Origin: Cytobacillus pseudoceanisediminis
GTDB taxonomy: Bacteria; Bacillota; Bacilli; Bacillales; Cytobacillaceae
DNA: 64,000 nt
NCBI RefSeq assembly: GCF_023516215.1
Contig: NZ_CP097349.1
Span: forward strand, 62,001 to 126,000
Reading direction: 5' to 3'
The position numbers were made by a program, and so were the translations under genes. Under the pieces are notes generated by a model. It made no database searches. It was given only the letters and a program-made list of their open reading frames with translations, and was not told the DNA's origin. This document shows, in pieces, positions 8,845 to 18,952 of this stretch; the first letter of the stretch is position 1; every line of letters begins with the position of its first letter.

Positions 8845-11023
8845 TTGAATAGGAAGAAAAAGAAGAAGACCCATGTTCCTTTCCGTCTGAATATGCTCTT
8901 CTTTGCTGTGTTCTTATTGTTTTCCATGCTGATCCTCAGGCTTGGAATGGTTCAGATAGTTTATGGTGATGATTATAAGCGGGAGATTGAAAGAACGGAA
9001 GATGTTACAGTCAACAGCCCGGTGCCGAGAGGAAAGATGTTTGACAGAAATGGCCAGGTGATTGTTGATAATACGCCGCAAAATGCCATCACATTTACTA
9101 ATAATGGATACAAGCAGGACGAAATGCTTGAGGTGGCAGAAAGGCTGGCCAAGCTAATACACAAAGATACTGAAAAAGTTCAGGAACGAGATAAGAAGGA
9201 TTACTGGATTATGAAAAATCCTGAAGAGGCTGAAAAAAGATCTCTAAAAAAGACAAAGAGAAGCTTGAAAAAAGTATGAAGGCGACCAGAAAGAATTGGA
9301 CAAAGCCATCTATCAGCTCACATTGGATCGAATTACAGAAGATGAATTAAGCGAATTGACAAAAGATGACCTTGAAGTACTTGCCATCTACAGAGAGTTT
9401 ACAAGCGGATATGCATTAACACCGCAAATTGTCAAAAATAAAGAAGTCACTCCTGAGGAATTCGCGGTTGTCAGCGAAAATCTTCAAATACTTCAGGGAG
9501 TTGATACAACAACCGACTGGGAAAGGTATTATGCCTTCGGAGATACATTAAAATCAGTGCTGGGTAATGTGACAAGCTCTGATGAAGGGCTGCCGGCTGA
9601 ACAGCTTGAATACTATATGGCCCGTGATTACAGCCGTAACGACCGTGTAGGAAAGAGTTATATTGAGATGCAATACGAAGAAGTGCTTCACGGCCAAAAG
9701 GCAAAAGTGAAAAATGTTACAGATAAAGCCGGCAATGTCCTTGAAACGGTACCCATCACTGATGGACAAAGAGGAAAGGACCTTGTGCTTAGCATTGATA
9801 TGGATCTTCAGAAGGAAGTAGAGAAAATCATTGAAGAGGAACTGCGTGAAGCTAAGGCATCAGCAGGGACAGGATTATTGGACAGAGCATACGTTGTGCT
9901 GATGGATCCTCATACCGGAGAGGTTCTTTCAATGGCCGGCAAAAAGATTGTGAAGGATAAAGAGACAGGAAAATCTGTCATGCAGGACGATGCATTGGGC
10001 AACATCACTACTACTTATAATGTAGGTTCTGCTGTGAAGGGTGCTACAATTCTTACCGGATATAAGACGGGCGCCATTAACCCCGGAACCGTTTTTTACG
10101 ACCGGCCTTTAAAAATTAAAGGAACACCTGTAAAAAAATCCTGGAGAAATTTTGGTGCTTTGAATGATATTAATGCGCTGAAATTTTCTTCCAACGTTTA
10201 TATGTTTGAAACTGTCATCAATATAGGCGGCGGGAAATATGAGTATGAGCAGCCATTGCGGATAAATGAAAAAGCTTTTAGCACTGTAAGGGATTCCTTC
10301 GCTCAATTCGGACTTGGGGTCCGGACAGGAATTGATCTGCCGAATGAGCAAACAGGCTTTAAAGGGATGAGTACATTGCCTGGTTTCATGCTTGACCTTT
10401 CGATTGGCCAGTATGATACTTATTCCAATATGCAGCTTGCCCAATATGTTTCGGTCATTGCCAATGGCGGAAATAGGATGGAGCCTCATATAGTAAAGGA
10501 AATCCGCGAGCCATTGATGGAAAATAATGAACTTGGACCTATTGTCCAGGAAATGGAGCCGAAAGTCCTTAATCGGGTAGAGCTTGAAGCTGGCTGGATG
10601 GACCGTGTCCAGGAAGGCTTCCGCAGAGTCATGCAGGAAAAAGGCGGAACAGCTTACGGTTTGTTTGGCAGTAAGGACTATAAGCCGGCCGGAAAAACCG
10701 GAACTGCCGAGGCATTTTATGATGGACCGGAACGCAGCAAGTTTGGCAAAGAGCCGCCTGAAGTCATGAACCTAAGTCTTGTAAGCTATGCTCCGTCTGA
10801 AAATCCTGAGGTAGCTATGGCGGTATTAGTTCCATGGGCTTACCAGGGAAGCGTGGATCACGGAGCCAATAAAGAAATTGGAGAGCGTGTCCTTGATGCT
10901 TATTTTGATCTTAAAAAGGAACGGCATAAAAAGGGCGATGATAGTGAAGAATCTGTTCAAAAAGTGGAAAATATAGATGAAGTACTTGAAGGGCAGGAAG
11001 ATGCCCGCAAAGAAGATGAATGA
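8845..11023 (+). pseudogene. pbpA: pbpA, class B penicillin-binding protein PBP2A (frame broken twice)
   Basis: A transpeptidase that cross-links peptidoglycan during side-wall elongation. There is a basic N-terminus, one transmembrane anchor (NMLFFAVFLLFSMLIL), a dimerisation domain (VPRGKMFDRNG), then the penicillin-binding domain. That domain has catalytic SAVK (serine codon 10028-10030), SSN, and KTGT near 10690. The frame is lost in a lysine-rich linker with two A6 runs, at 9233-9238 and 9268-9273. One extra A in each gives about 726 residues, close to the 716 of B. subtilis PBP2A. The likely start is TTG at 8845 with AAAGGAAG upstream. Two miscalls 35 bp apart are more likely than true loss. 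Confidence 0.9.
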
Positions 11024-11029
11024 GTTTTG

Positions 11030-11071
11030 ATAAACTGTCTCCTTATAAAAAGGGAGGCAGTTTTTCTTTTT
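11030..11071 (+). terminator. Terminator of pbpA
   Basis: AAACTGTCTCCTT at 11032 onward pairs with AAGGGAGGCAGTTT, followed by a T-rich tail to 11070. Confidence 0.85.
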
Positions 11072-11139
11072 CCTGAATATGAATTGCAAGCAGGCAATGA
11101 CGGAAAGATAAATTAATGTTATACCTCTTATTCGACATA

Positions 11140-11199
11140 TTTACACAAGAATCGTCCACATTTACAAAAGCTTTACAATCAGTTAAAACCGCGTTAACA
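11140..11199 (+). promoter_or_regulatory. PhoP box (four 11-bp-spaced repeats) upstream of pstS
   Basis: TTTACA at 11161, TTTACA at 11172, TTAAAA at 11183 and TTAACA at 11194 are spaced exactly 11 bp apart, the spacing and consensus (TT[A/T/C]ACA) of a PhoP binding site in the Bacillus Pho regulon. A fifth TTTACA at 11140 is nearly in register (21 bp upstream). A plausible -10, TAATAC at 11214-11219, follows. The pst operon should therefore switch on under phosphate starvation. Confidence 0.9.
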
Positions 11200-11261
11200 G
11201 TAAACCCTTATTCTAATACTCGTAGGACAAAACAACCAATTTTCTTAGGGGGAATTCAGGA

Positions 11262-12230
11262 ATGAAACGTCTTAAAAAAATGAGCCTTTTACTAATGCTG
11301 GCGGCTGTAATGGCATTCACTGCAGCTTGCGGAGGCGGAGATACAAATGAAGGTGCAAGCGGAAATGGCGAAAAAAGTGAAGAGCTGGAAGGCAGTGTAG
11401 TAATAGATGGTTCTGGGACTGTTTATCCATTTATGGCACGCATGGCTGAAAACTATATGGGAGAACAGGAAAATGTCTCTGTAGAAGTTAGCCGCTCCGG
11501 AACTTCAGCTGGCTTCAAGAAATTCCTTGCAGAAGACGGAACAGATTTTAACGATGCTTCCCGCCAAATTAAAGATGAAGAGAAAGCTTCTGCTGAAGAT
11601 CTTGGCATTGATGTACAGGAAATGAAGGTTGCTTTGGATGGCATCACGATTGTCATCAATAAGGAAAATGACTGGGCTACAGAACTTACACAGCAAGAAG
11701 TTGTTGATATCTTCCTTGCAAGTGCAGGAAAGAAAAAATGGTCAGATGTTCGCCCTGAATTCCCGGATGAAGAAATTCAGACATATGGCCCAAATGAAAA
11801 CCACGGCACTTACGAATTTATGTTTGAGAATATTCTCGAAGAACAGGATCTTCCTGAAAATATCAACTTGCAGCAGGACTACTCAACTTTAGTGGATCTT
11901 GTCTCTAAAGATAAAAATGCCATCGGATTCTTTGGCTATGGTTACTATGACAGCAACAAAGATAAATTGACTGCAGTAAAAGTAGACTTTGGAAGCGGAC
12001 CTGTTGAACCATCATTAGATACAATCAAAGAAGACGGAGATTATGCTCCATTTACACGCCCGGTATTCACATACTTGAATACAAATATGGCTAAAGAAAA
12101 ACCGCAAGTGCTTGATTATGCTATTTATACAATGGAAAATGCACAGGATGTTGCAGCAGAAACTGGATTTGCTCCATTATCAGATGAAGATATCCAGGCT
12201 TCTCTAGATGCTTTGAACGGATTGAAGTAA
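11262..12230 (+). CDS. pstS: Phosphate-binding lipoprotein PstS
   Basis: Substrate-binding component of the high-affinity phosphate ABC transporter, anchored outside the membrane. The signal peptide ends in the lipobox FTAAC with the lipidated cysteine at residue 23. The mature part begins VVIDGSGTVYPF and includes SRSGTSAGF, both typical phosphate-contact segments, and NHGTYEFMFENIL. Total length 322 residues. The ATG follows TTAGGGGG. First gene of pstSCAB-phoU and directly behind the PhoP box, so induced by low phosphate. A hairpin in the gap to pstC may keep PstS in excess over the permease. Confidence 0.96.
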   Translation: MKRLKKMSLLLMLAAVMAFTAACGGGDTNEGASGNGEKSEELEGSVVIDGSGTVYPFMARMAENYMGEQENVSVEVSRSGTSAGFKKFLAEDGTDFNDASRQIKDEEKASAEDLGIDVQEMKVALDGITIVINKENDWATELTQQEVVDIFLASAGKKKWSDVRPEFPDEEIQTYGPNENHGTYEFMFENILEEQDLPENINLQQDYSTLVDLVSKDKNAIGFFGYGYYDSNKDKLTAVKVDFGSGPVEPSLDTIKEDGDYAPFTRPVFTYLNTNMAKEKPQVLDYAIYTMENAQDVAAETGFAPLSDEDIQASLDALNGLK

Positions 12231-12252
12231 GTGATTGAAAGTATTGTCATGG

Positions 12253-12281
12253 GAAGATGAGAAGTTTGCCTTCTCATCTTC
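12253..12281 (+). promoter_or_regulatory. Intercistronic hairpin between pstS and pstC
   Basis: A perfect 12-bp stem (12253-12264 with 12270-12281) has a 5-nt loop but no T-run, so it is not a normal terminator. A structure in this position would suit partial termination or mRNA processing that leaves more pstS than pstCAB message; that role is inferred. Confidence 0.7.
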
Positions 12282-12363
12282 TTGTGATGTTACTAGTTTT
12301 TTCCTTTGTAGTATGAGCTAAAGAGTACTTCTTTGGATGAGAAGGCTGAAAGGGGTTTTACAC

Positions 12364-13320
12364 TTGGCAAAAAGTGCTGTTCAACACGATAACAAAAAGC
12401 TGAATGTACGTGAAATCATTCAGCAAAAGAAAAAATCACGAAGTGTTAATAATTACACTGAAAAATTAATACCAAAGATCTTATTTGGCATAGCCGCAAT
12501 CTCGGTTTTTACGACTATTGGAATTGTACTTACCTTAATTACGGAAACAATCGCCTTTTTTAAAGACGTTCCTTTTATAGATTTCTTTACAGGCACTGAA
12601 TTAAAGCCTTTAGGAGAAAATGCTGTCTTTGGTGTTCTTCCCTTACTGACGGGAACAATCATTTCCACACTAATCGCCATGCTTGTTGCGATTCCAGTGG
12701 GACTGATGACAGCGATATTTTTAAGTGAATACGCATCTGAAAAAACAAGAAAGGCATTAAAGCCTCTTCTTGAAATCCTGGCAGGTATCCCTACTATTGT
12801 CTATGGATTTTTTGCTTTTACATTTGTAACACCTTTACTGAGATCCTTTATTCCAGGACTTGAACCTACGAATATTTTGAGTCCAGGGATTGTAATGGGA
12901 ATTATGATTATTCCGATGGTAGCATCACTTTCAGAAGATGCGATGAGTTCTGTGCCAAATGCAATGAGGGAAGGTGCCCTTGCATTAGGTGCTACTAAGC
13001 TTGAAGTAACCTGGAAAGTAGTTGTTCCGGCAGCTATTTCAGGTATCATTGCTTCTTTTGTGCTCGGTATATCAAGAGCAATCGGGGAAACAATGATCGT
13101 AACGATTGCAAGCGGAAGTTCAAAGAACTTTACATTTGACGTAACACAGTCCATGCAGACCATGACTGCTTATATCGTGGAAGTTACAGGAGGGGAAGCG
13201 GCAGCTGGAACAACATTATATTATAGTCTTTATGCTGTTGCTATGACATTGTTTGTGTTTACGCTGATTATGAACCTGCTCGCTCAGTATATCTCTCGCA
13301 AGTTCAGGGAGGAATATTAA
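12364..13320 (+). CDS. pstC: Phosphate ABC transporter permease PstC
   Basis: Membrane subunit that forms the phosphate channel with PstA. From TTG at 12364 it is 318 residues with about six transmembrane helices. The binding-protein-dependent permease loop reads EGALALGATKLEV followed by SRAIGETMIV. The TTG is preferred because AAAGGGG lies 8 nt upstream; an in-frame ATG at 12337 lacks a ribosome site. The stop is one base before the pstA start, so translation is probably coupled. Confidence 0.93.
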   Translation: MAKSAVQHDNKKLNVREIIQQKKKSRSVNNYTEKLIPKILFGIAAISVFTTIGIVLTLITETIAFFKDVPFIDFFTGTELKPLGENAVFGVLPLLTGTIISTLIAMLVAIPVGLMTAIFLSEYASEKTRKALKPLLEILAGIPTIVYGFFAFTFVTPLLRSFIPGLEPTNILSPGIVMGIMIIPMVASLSEDAMSSVPNAMREGALALGATKLEVTWKVVVPAAISGIIASFVLGISRAIGETMIVTIASGSSKNFTFDVTQSMQTMTAYIVEVTGGEAAAGTTLYYSLYAVAMTLFVFTLIMNLLAQYISRKFREEY

Positions 13321-13321
13321 T

Positions 13322-14206
13322 ATGAAATATGTGGATTCAGAACAAGTGCATAAAAAGATGGGCAGCCGCCTGCTAGCCAATAACCTTGCTAAAACACTCT
13401 TCTTTATGGCCACTTTATTTGGCCTTGTCGTATTAATTGTTTTGATCTATCGGGTTCTTGCTGATGGTTTAGGCTGGATCAACATGGATTTTCTGATGAA
13501 TCGTTTATCGACGGATCCTGAAAGAGCCGGTATCTGGGGAGCAATAACAGGAACACTATGGCTGATGCTTGTTGTTGCACCTGTCACGATGATTTTAGGA
13601 GTAGGCACAGCAATTTATCTTGAAGAATATGCAGCCAAGGGACGCATTTCTTCATTTATTAAAACGAATATCTCCAACCTGGCGGGCGTTCCGTCAGTTG
13701 TTTTTGGAATCCTTGGTTTAACTGTTTTTGCAAGAGCATTGGATTTAGGTTCTGTAGTTCTCGCAGGAGGTCTTACGATGGCACTGCTGGTTCTTCCTGT
13801 TGTAGTAGTTGCCAGCCAGGAAGCTATTCGTGCAGTTCCTCAATTCTTAAGAGAAGCCTCTTATGGTATGGGAGCGACAAAGTGGCAGACTATTAAAAAT
13901 GTGGTCCTTCCCGCAGCTCTGCCGGGAATTCTTACGGGTGTCATTCTTGCACTGTCCCGGGCAATCGGGGAAACTGCGCCATTGGTTGTTATCGGTATTC
14001 CGGCATTGTTAATTCCCGTTCCTGATGGAATTTTTGATAAATTTACGATTTTGCCGGTTCAGATTTACTATTGGACAATTGACTCTGCCCTTGTAGCGGA
14101 ATATGCCAACCTGGCAGCTGCAACTATCGTTATATTATTGATTGTATTGTTTGCGATGAATTCAATCGCTATTTTGATCCGCAATAAATTCCAAAAAAGA
14201 TTTTAG
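13322..14206 (+). CDS. pstA: Phosphate ABC transporter permease PstA
   Basis: The second channel subunit, 294 residues with about six transmembrane helices. The EAA-type loop that contacts PstB reads REASYGMGATKWQT and is followed by LSRAIGETAPLV. The ribosome site GGAGGA lies inside the end of pstC. It lies between pstC and pstB in the standard operon order. Confidence 0.95.
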   Translation: MKYVDSEQVHKKMGSRLLANNLAKTLFFMATLFGLVVLIVLIYRVLADGLGWINMDFLMNRLSTDPERAGIWGAITGTLWLMLVVAPVTMILGVGTAIYLEEYAAKGRISSFIKTNISNLAGVPSVVFGILGLTVFARALDLGSVVLAGGLTMALLVLPVVVVASQEAIRAVPQFLREASYGMGATKWQTIKNVVLPAALPGILTGVILALSRAIGETAPLVVIGIPALLIPVPDGIFDKFTILPVQIYYWTIDSALVAEYANLAAATIVILLIVLFAMNSIAILIRNKFQKRF

Positions 14207-14224
14207 TCCGGGAGGTTTAATAAA

Positions 14225-15052
14225 ATGCCTGTAGTTACAGAAAAAGCCAATCTGAATACTAAAACAGCTAATCTAAGCCAAAAAGCAAAAGAGAATAAAA
14301 AAGTTGTTTATCATACAAAAGATCTTAACCTTTGGTACGGGGAAGGCCATGCGTTAAAAAATATAAATCTGGCCATTAATGAAAATGAAGTAACGGCCAT
14401 TATCGGTCCATCCGGATGTGGAAAGTCCACATATATCAAAACCCTGAACCGCATGGTCGAGCTTGTTCCTTCTGTGAAGATTTCCGGTGAAATTTTATAC
14501 CGCGAGCGCAATATTCTTGATAAATCATTTAAAGTGGAGGATTTAAGAACAAGTGTAGGAATGGTTTTCCAAAAGCCTAATCCATTTCCAAAGTCCATTT
14601 ATGAAAATGTGGCATATGGACCGAAAATACACGGAATCCGTGATAAAAAAATCCTGGATGAAATTGTTGAAAAAAGCTTAAGGGGAGCTGCAATCTGGGA
14701 TGAAGTAAAAGATCGCCTGAACCAGAATGCGTACGGCTTATCAGGCGGGCAGCAGCAGCGTCTTTGCATTGCACGCTGTCTTGCAATTGAACCGGATGTC
14801 ATTTTAATGGATGAGCCTACTTCTGCACTTGACCCCATTTCCACTTTAAAGGTAGAGGAGCTAGTGCAGGAGCTTAAGGAAGAATTCAGCATCATTATTG
14901 TTACGCATAATATGCAGCAGGCAGCCCGTATTTCTGATAAAACAGCCTTCTTTTTAAATGGTGAAGTAATCGAGTTTGCCGAAACTGATAAGATTTTCTC
15001 CACTCCTTCAGATAAGCGGACTGAAGATTATATCACAGGAAGATTCGGCTAA
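14225..15052 (+). CDS. pstB: Phosphate ABC transporter ATP-binding protein PstB
   Basis: The 275-residue ATPase that powers phosphate uptake. Walker A is GPSGCGKST, the Q-loop region is [14 protein letters not shown], the ABC signature is LSGGQQQR, Walker B is [13 protein letters not shown] and the H-loop is IIVTHN. The N-terminal ~25 residues are a polar extension. The ribosome site is GGGAGG. Only one pstB copy is present here, whereas B. subtilis has two in tandem. Confidence 0.97.
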   Translation: MPVVTEKANLNTKTANLSQKAKENKKVVYHTKDLNLWYGEGHALKNINLAINENEVTAIIGPSGCGKSTYIKTLNRMVELVPSVKISGEILYRERNILDKSFKVEDLRTSVGMVFQKPNPFPKSIYENVAYGPKIHGIRDKKILDEIVEKSLRGAAIWDEVKDRLNQNAYGLSGGQQQRLCIARCLAIEPDVILMDEPTSALDPISTLKVEELVQELKEEFSIIIVTHNMQQAARISDKTAFFLNGEVIEFAETDKIFSTPSDKRTEDYITGRFG

Positions 15053-15115
15053 TTATTGTGTGCAGGTTTAATGAAAGAATATAATCCATACTTGAATGGA
15101 TGAAGGGGGATTACC

Positions 15116-15778
15116 ATGATGGCAGTACGTGAAAGGTTTGAATATGATCTGCAGGAGCTTCAAAAGAAACTGATTGAAATTGGCAATTTTGCAGTAGAGG
15201 CCCTGCATAGATCGGTTGAAGCGCTTGAAACACAAAATATAGAATTGGCTCTTGAAATCATTGATGACGATAATCAGGCTGATATTTTATATGAGGAAAT
15301 AAATGATTTAGCCATTCTGCTAATTGCCAAACAGCAGCCTGTGGCCATTGACCTTCGCCGCATCATTGTCGCTATAAAAATCGCAACAGACATTGAACGG
15401 ATTGCTGACTTTGGAGTGAATATAGCGAAGTCTACCATACGCATTGGGTCAGAACCTCTTATTAAGCCGATTGAACATATAAAAGAAATGTACGAAATCT
15501 CTACAGAAATGCTGCGTCTATCCCTGGAGGCTTTCACTGAAGAAGATATTGCAAAGGCAAAAAAAGTTGCCGATATGGATGATCAGGTAGATGACCTATA
15601 TGGTGAAACAATTAAAGAGCTGCTGCAGATCAACCTGCAGAAACCGGAATATCTCCCTCAGATCACTCAGCTTTCTTTTGTTTGCCGATATTTAGAAAGA
15701 GCAGCTGATCATGTAACCAATATCTCAGAACATATTTTTTACCTGGTTAAAGGACGTCAATATGATTTGAATAATTAA
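15116..15778 (+). CDS. phoU: Phosphate signalling and transport regulator PhoU
   Basis: An all-helical cytosolic protein of 220 residues with two PhoU repeats. Metal-binding-type motifs are visible in IATDIERIADFGVN and CRYLERAADHVTNI. PhoU proteins dampen Pst uptake and Pho signalling when phosphate is plentiful. Two adjacent ATG codons follow GAAGGGGG; either could be the start. It closes the pst operon and is followed by a bidirectional terminator. B. subtilis lacks a phoU at this locus, so its presence is a difference. Confidence 0.95.
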   Translation: MMAVRERFEYDLQELQKKLIEIGNFAVEALHRSVEALETQNIELALEIIDDDNQADILYEEINDLAILLIAKQQPVAIDLRRIIVAIKIATDIERIADFGVNIAKSTIRIGSEPLIKPIEHIKEMYEISTEMLRLSLEAFTEEDIAKAKKVADMDDQVDDLYGETIKELLQINLQKPEYLPQITQLSFVCRYLERAADHVTNISEHIFYLVKGRQYDLNN

Positions 15779-15820
15779 ATTAGGAAAGCTTAAGCGCCTT
15801 GCACGCTAATGCTGGACAGT

Positions 15821-15858
15821 AAAAAAGCTAAAAGGATTCAGCTCCTTTTAGCTTTTTG
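15821..15858. terminator. Bidirectional terminator between phoU and yqzC
   Basis: AAAAAGCTAAAAGGA at 15822-15836 pairs with TCCTTTTAGCTTTTT at 15843-15857. It works for both converging genes and covers the end of yqzC. Confidence 0.92.
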
Positions 15859-16333
15859 TTATGATTTTTGCGATTTCTTTATAGCTCATATCAGCGGTCA
15901 GTTTAAATGTGCCCAGCTGTATTTTTTTGCTGAACCCGTATTCTTCAAGGTAAATGCCGAAATTTGCTGCCTGATCGATTACATTCGCCTCTTCAAGCTG
16001 TGCTGCGATTTCCCCAGGCGTCATGCCGCTCTCAATTGTAAGCTGATAGACTTCCTGTGAACCTTCTTGCGGCTCGGTATCTTTCTCAGCAGGTTCTTCT
16101 TTATCTTCCGTATTCTTATTTGCTGGATCCTCGGATTTAGTCTGCTGCAATAGAGTATATTCTTCCTCTGTTAAAACAGTATAGCCGTTTGCCTGAAGAA
16201 ATTCTTTCGCACTGCTTACATCAATTTTTCTATTTTCAGACTGATTCGGCTTTATGAAAAAATAGGGTGTACTGAAGGCTATGACAGCTGTAAGGATGCC
16301 AAATGCAAATGCCCGGGTATTTCTTTTATTCAT
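15848..16333 (-). CDS. yqzC: YqzC-like membrane-anchored protein with MltG/YceG-like C-terminus
   Basis: About 161 residues. An N-terminal transmembrane anchor (FAFGILTAVIAFSTPYFF) is followed by an acidic Glu/Lys-rich linker. The C-terminal segment (LTIESGMTPGEIAAQLEEA) is of the kind found at the start of YceG/MltG endolytic transglycosylases, but the catalytic domain is absent. The second ATG (16333) is better spaced from GAGGT than the first (16339). It overlaps the end of yqzD, and the pair follows the pst operon as in B. subtilis. Function not established; a cell-envelope role is inferred. Confidence 0.75.
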   Translation of the reverse strand: MNKRNTRAFAFGILTAVIAFSTPYFFIKPNQSENRKIDVSSAKEFLQANGYTVLTEEEYTLLQQTKSEDPANKNTEDKEEPAEKDTEPQEGSQEVYQLTIESGMTPGEIAAQLEEANVIDQAANFGIYLEEYGFSKKIQLGTFKLTADMSYKEIAKIITKS

Positions 16334-16718
16334 AGCCATGACCTCTAAATTTCATTTCTGTTTGAATGGTTCTTACTTCATCAGGAGAGAGTGATGATTG
16401 TCTTGCAATTTGCTCTACTGACAATCCTTGCCTGGTAAGCAGCATCACCTGATTTTTTATAATTTCATGAACTTCCCTTTTCACTAAGGAATGAGCAGAG
16501 GACTCTGCAGGGACTTGCTGAATAAATGGTTCTTCACCCACCAGCAGTTCTTCTTCCAATACTTTTAATTTCTTTTTAATCTGATACATTTCCTGAATCT
16601 GCTGCATGGACATTTGGTCCATTTCTTCGCGCAGCTCTTTATAAGGATCTTTCAAGAACACTGAAAGAATAAATAGCCCTATAGACAAGATCAATAATGC
16701 CAGCATGATTGATTCCAA
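16326..16718 (-). CDS. yqzD: YqzD-like small membrane protein
   Basis: From a TTG at 16718 (GAGGTG six bases upstream) the protein is 130 residues. It has one N-terminal transmembrane helix, then a charged coiled-coil-like stretch (LREEMDQMSMQQIQEMYQ), then a C-terminal segment with helix-turn-helix character (GLSVEQIARQSSLSPDEV). Longer in-frame extensions upstream lack a ribosome site. It overlaps yqzC by a few bases, so the two form an operon. Function unknown. Confidence 0.7.
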   Translation of the reverse strand: MESIMLALLILSIGLFILSVFLKDPYKELREEMDQMSMQQIQEMYQIKKKLKVLEEELLVGEEPFIQQVPAESSAHSLVKREVHEIIKNQVMLLTRQGLSVEQIARQSSLSPDEVRTIQTEMKFRGHGYE

Positions 16719-17041
16719 AAAAGTCACCTCATATTCATTGAACAGAAATATTTTACCATCAAAAATGACAAATTTCGATATGCAATCCATAAACAGGTGA
16801 AAATTAAAGATTTTTGTCGCTGGAACTCTGTCGAAATAGCTTCCCGGCATACTTTAGAAATTTTTTTCTTATTCATTTTCAAGCAGGCATGTGCATTCGC
16901 AGGAAGCGACAATTTCCGTTCATTGTAGGCTATCCATATCAGTGATAACATTGGGTTATATAAATAGTCATAAAATTTTGCCTTTCGTCATATATATTCC
17001 TTTTTTATTTGCTTATGAAAAAAATCCAAGAGGTGCCGGGT

Positions 17042-17701
17042 ATGATCGATGAAATTATTAAGCTTCGCCGCAGAGGGCTTTCATTTCGCAAAATTGCCAG
17101 TGAGCTTGATACAACTGTAGGAAAAGTGCAATATCAGTGGACCAAACTTATCCAAAATAAAGCAAAACGCGACAGCGAGGAATCTGCCGTGAATAATATG
17201 ACAGCTGAAGAAAATGACGTTCCTAAACAAACGAAAGATCAATTGATATTAACACGCTTAACATTTGATAAGGTAAAAGTATTATGGAAATTATCTAATC
17301 ATAAAGAGGAAATGGCTTCACTTTACTTGGAAGAGCCTGTCTCTTCCAGGAGAAAATCTTTAAGAATATATGATGTTACCGGGATTTATTTTGATGGGGC
17401 CAATGCGGTCGCTGATCATGAAGTAATCCTGTCCCATCAATCAGAATGGATCTTCAAAGGGCTCAAACCTGGCAAGGTGTATTGTGTAGAGCTGGGCATA
17501 AAATTGACGGAAACTCATTTTTTCCCATTGCTTCGCTCAGAAGCAATTCATACTTCTGAGGAAATGCCTTATCAAACATCGGGAATAGGCGAAGCTGAGA
17601 GGCAGCCTGCTGAATGGACTGTGAATGTGAGTACATACACTTATTATGAATCAATGAGTGAAGGGGAGAAGGTAAAGAATGATGGAAACGGTAACTGCTG
17701 A
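17042..17701 (+). CDS. DUF4912 domain protein
   Basis: From ATG at 17042 (AAGAGGTG 7 nt upstream) about 219 residues. The N-terminal ~45 residues look like a helix-turn-helix (LRRRGLSFRKIASELDTTVGKV). The centre has the DUF4912 core (ARLTFDKVKVLWKL-type strand, LRIYDVTGIYFDG), and ELGIKL follows. It overlaps the start of a family 4 glycosyltransferase by 23 bp, so translation is coupled. DUF4912 genes often lie near glycosyltransferases in Firmicutes, but no function has been shown. A regulatory or glycan-recognition role is only a guess. Confidence 0.72.
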   Translation: MIDEIIKLRRRGLSFRKIASELDTTVGKVQYQWTKLIQNKAKRDSEESAVNNMTAEENDVPKQTKDQLILTRLTFDKVKVLWKLSNHKEEMASLYLEEPVSSRRKSLRIYDVTGIYFDGANAVADHEVILSHQSEWIFKGLKPGKVYCVELGIKLTETHFFPLLRSEAIHTSEEMPYQTSGIGEAERQPAEWTVNVSTYTYYESMSEGEKVKNDGNGNC

Positions 17702-18913
17702 GCGAAATAAAAATACCTGCCATAAAGGTATGCCTAAGATCCTTCTTCTTTCGTGGGAATATCCTCCACATGTTGTAGGCGGCTTATCAAGACATGTGCA
17801 TGGACTTGCAGGAGGCTTGAAACAGGATTATGAGGTCCATGTTCTGACAGCTAATCCGGGCGATCTTTCCAGCTCTGAACTTAAAGATGGTATCTATATA
17901 CACCGAGTCAAACCCCTTAATGAAAAAGATCCTAACTTTTTGCATTGGATATTAGGATTGAATTTGGCGATGGAGCAAAAAGCCAATGAACTGACATCTT
18001 TCCACCACTTCGAGCTCATCCACGCACATGACTGGCTTGTAGGTGCATGCGGCCTGTCACTAAAGGAAAGGTTACAGTGTCCTTTAATCACGACCATACA
18101 TGCAACCGAATATGGAAGGAATAATGGGATTTACACAGAATTGCAGAAGTTTATCCATAGAAAAGAAGAGCAGCTGATACTAGGGTCAGATCAGGTTATT
18201 GTCTGCAGTGAATATATGAAGGAAGAAGTACTTCAGCAATTTGCTGTCGAAAGCGAGAAAATGTCTGTTATCGCAAATGGAATCAGCAAGGAACCCCAGC
18301 TTGATGACCCTGATTCTTTATTGGAGGGGCTGCAGGTGAAAAAAGGAGGCAGGCTGATATTTTCCATTGGGAGGATGGTCAGGGAAAAAGGGTTTGATAC
18401 CTTGATCGAGGCAGCGCCTATTATTAAAGAAAAGTACCCGGAAACTTATATGATTATAGCCGGCAAAGGTCCTATGCTTGAAGCCCACAGAAAAAAGCGA
18501 AAGAACTGAATGTTGACGATGTAATTCGTTTTCCGGGATTTATTAATGATATGCAAAGAGTAGCCCTCTTTCTAAAGTGCGAGTTCGCTGTTTTTCCAAG
18601 TCATTATGAGCCATTTGGCATTGTTGCCCTTGAAGCAATGATTGCAGGAAAACCGGCGATAGTATCTAATACTGGCGGGCTAAAGGGAATAGTAAAACAT
18701 GGATTTTCCGGCTTGTTTATGACCCCTGGAGATCCTGGCAGTTTCGCAGAGCAGGCGTCCGCTCTCCTTGAAGATCCAAAAGCAGCCCTTACAATTGGCA
18801 GACAAGGTCAAAAGGTCGCAGAAAGCCTATTCAGCTGGGGACGCATTTCGGAGGAAACAAAAAGAGTATTCCAAGAAACCCTAATCAGCCAGAAGCTTGA
18901 AGACCTTGTTTAA
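17679..18913 (+). pseudogene. yqgM: Family 4 glycosyltransferase (frame broken)
   Basis: A GT-B fold glycosyltransferase, cytosolic or peripheral. The N-terminal acceptor half opens LLSWEYPPHVVGGLSRHV, like glycogen-synthase-related enzymes, and contains LIHAHDWLVG. The C-terminal donor half has FPSHYEPFGIVALEAM, the E-x7-E nucleotide-sugar motif. The frame shifts in the A6 run at 18491-18496; one extra A gives a 411-residue enzyme. It sits where B. subtilis carries yqgM, a glycosyltransferase-type gene, so the symbol is by position. Donor and acceptor are unknown. It overlaps the DUF4912 gene. Confidence 0.83.
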
Positions 18914-18952
18914 AGCTTTTGCAGTATTAGCAGGCTGAAAATTTTTAAGCAC

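Noticed and set aside
14599..15003. 134-residue minus-strand frame inside pstB
   Set aside because: Shadow of the strongly conserved ATPase gene; serine-rich with no family likeness and no start signal.
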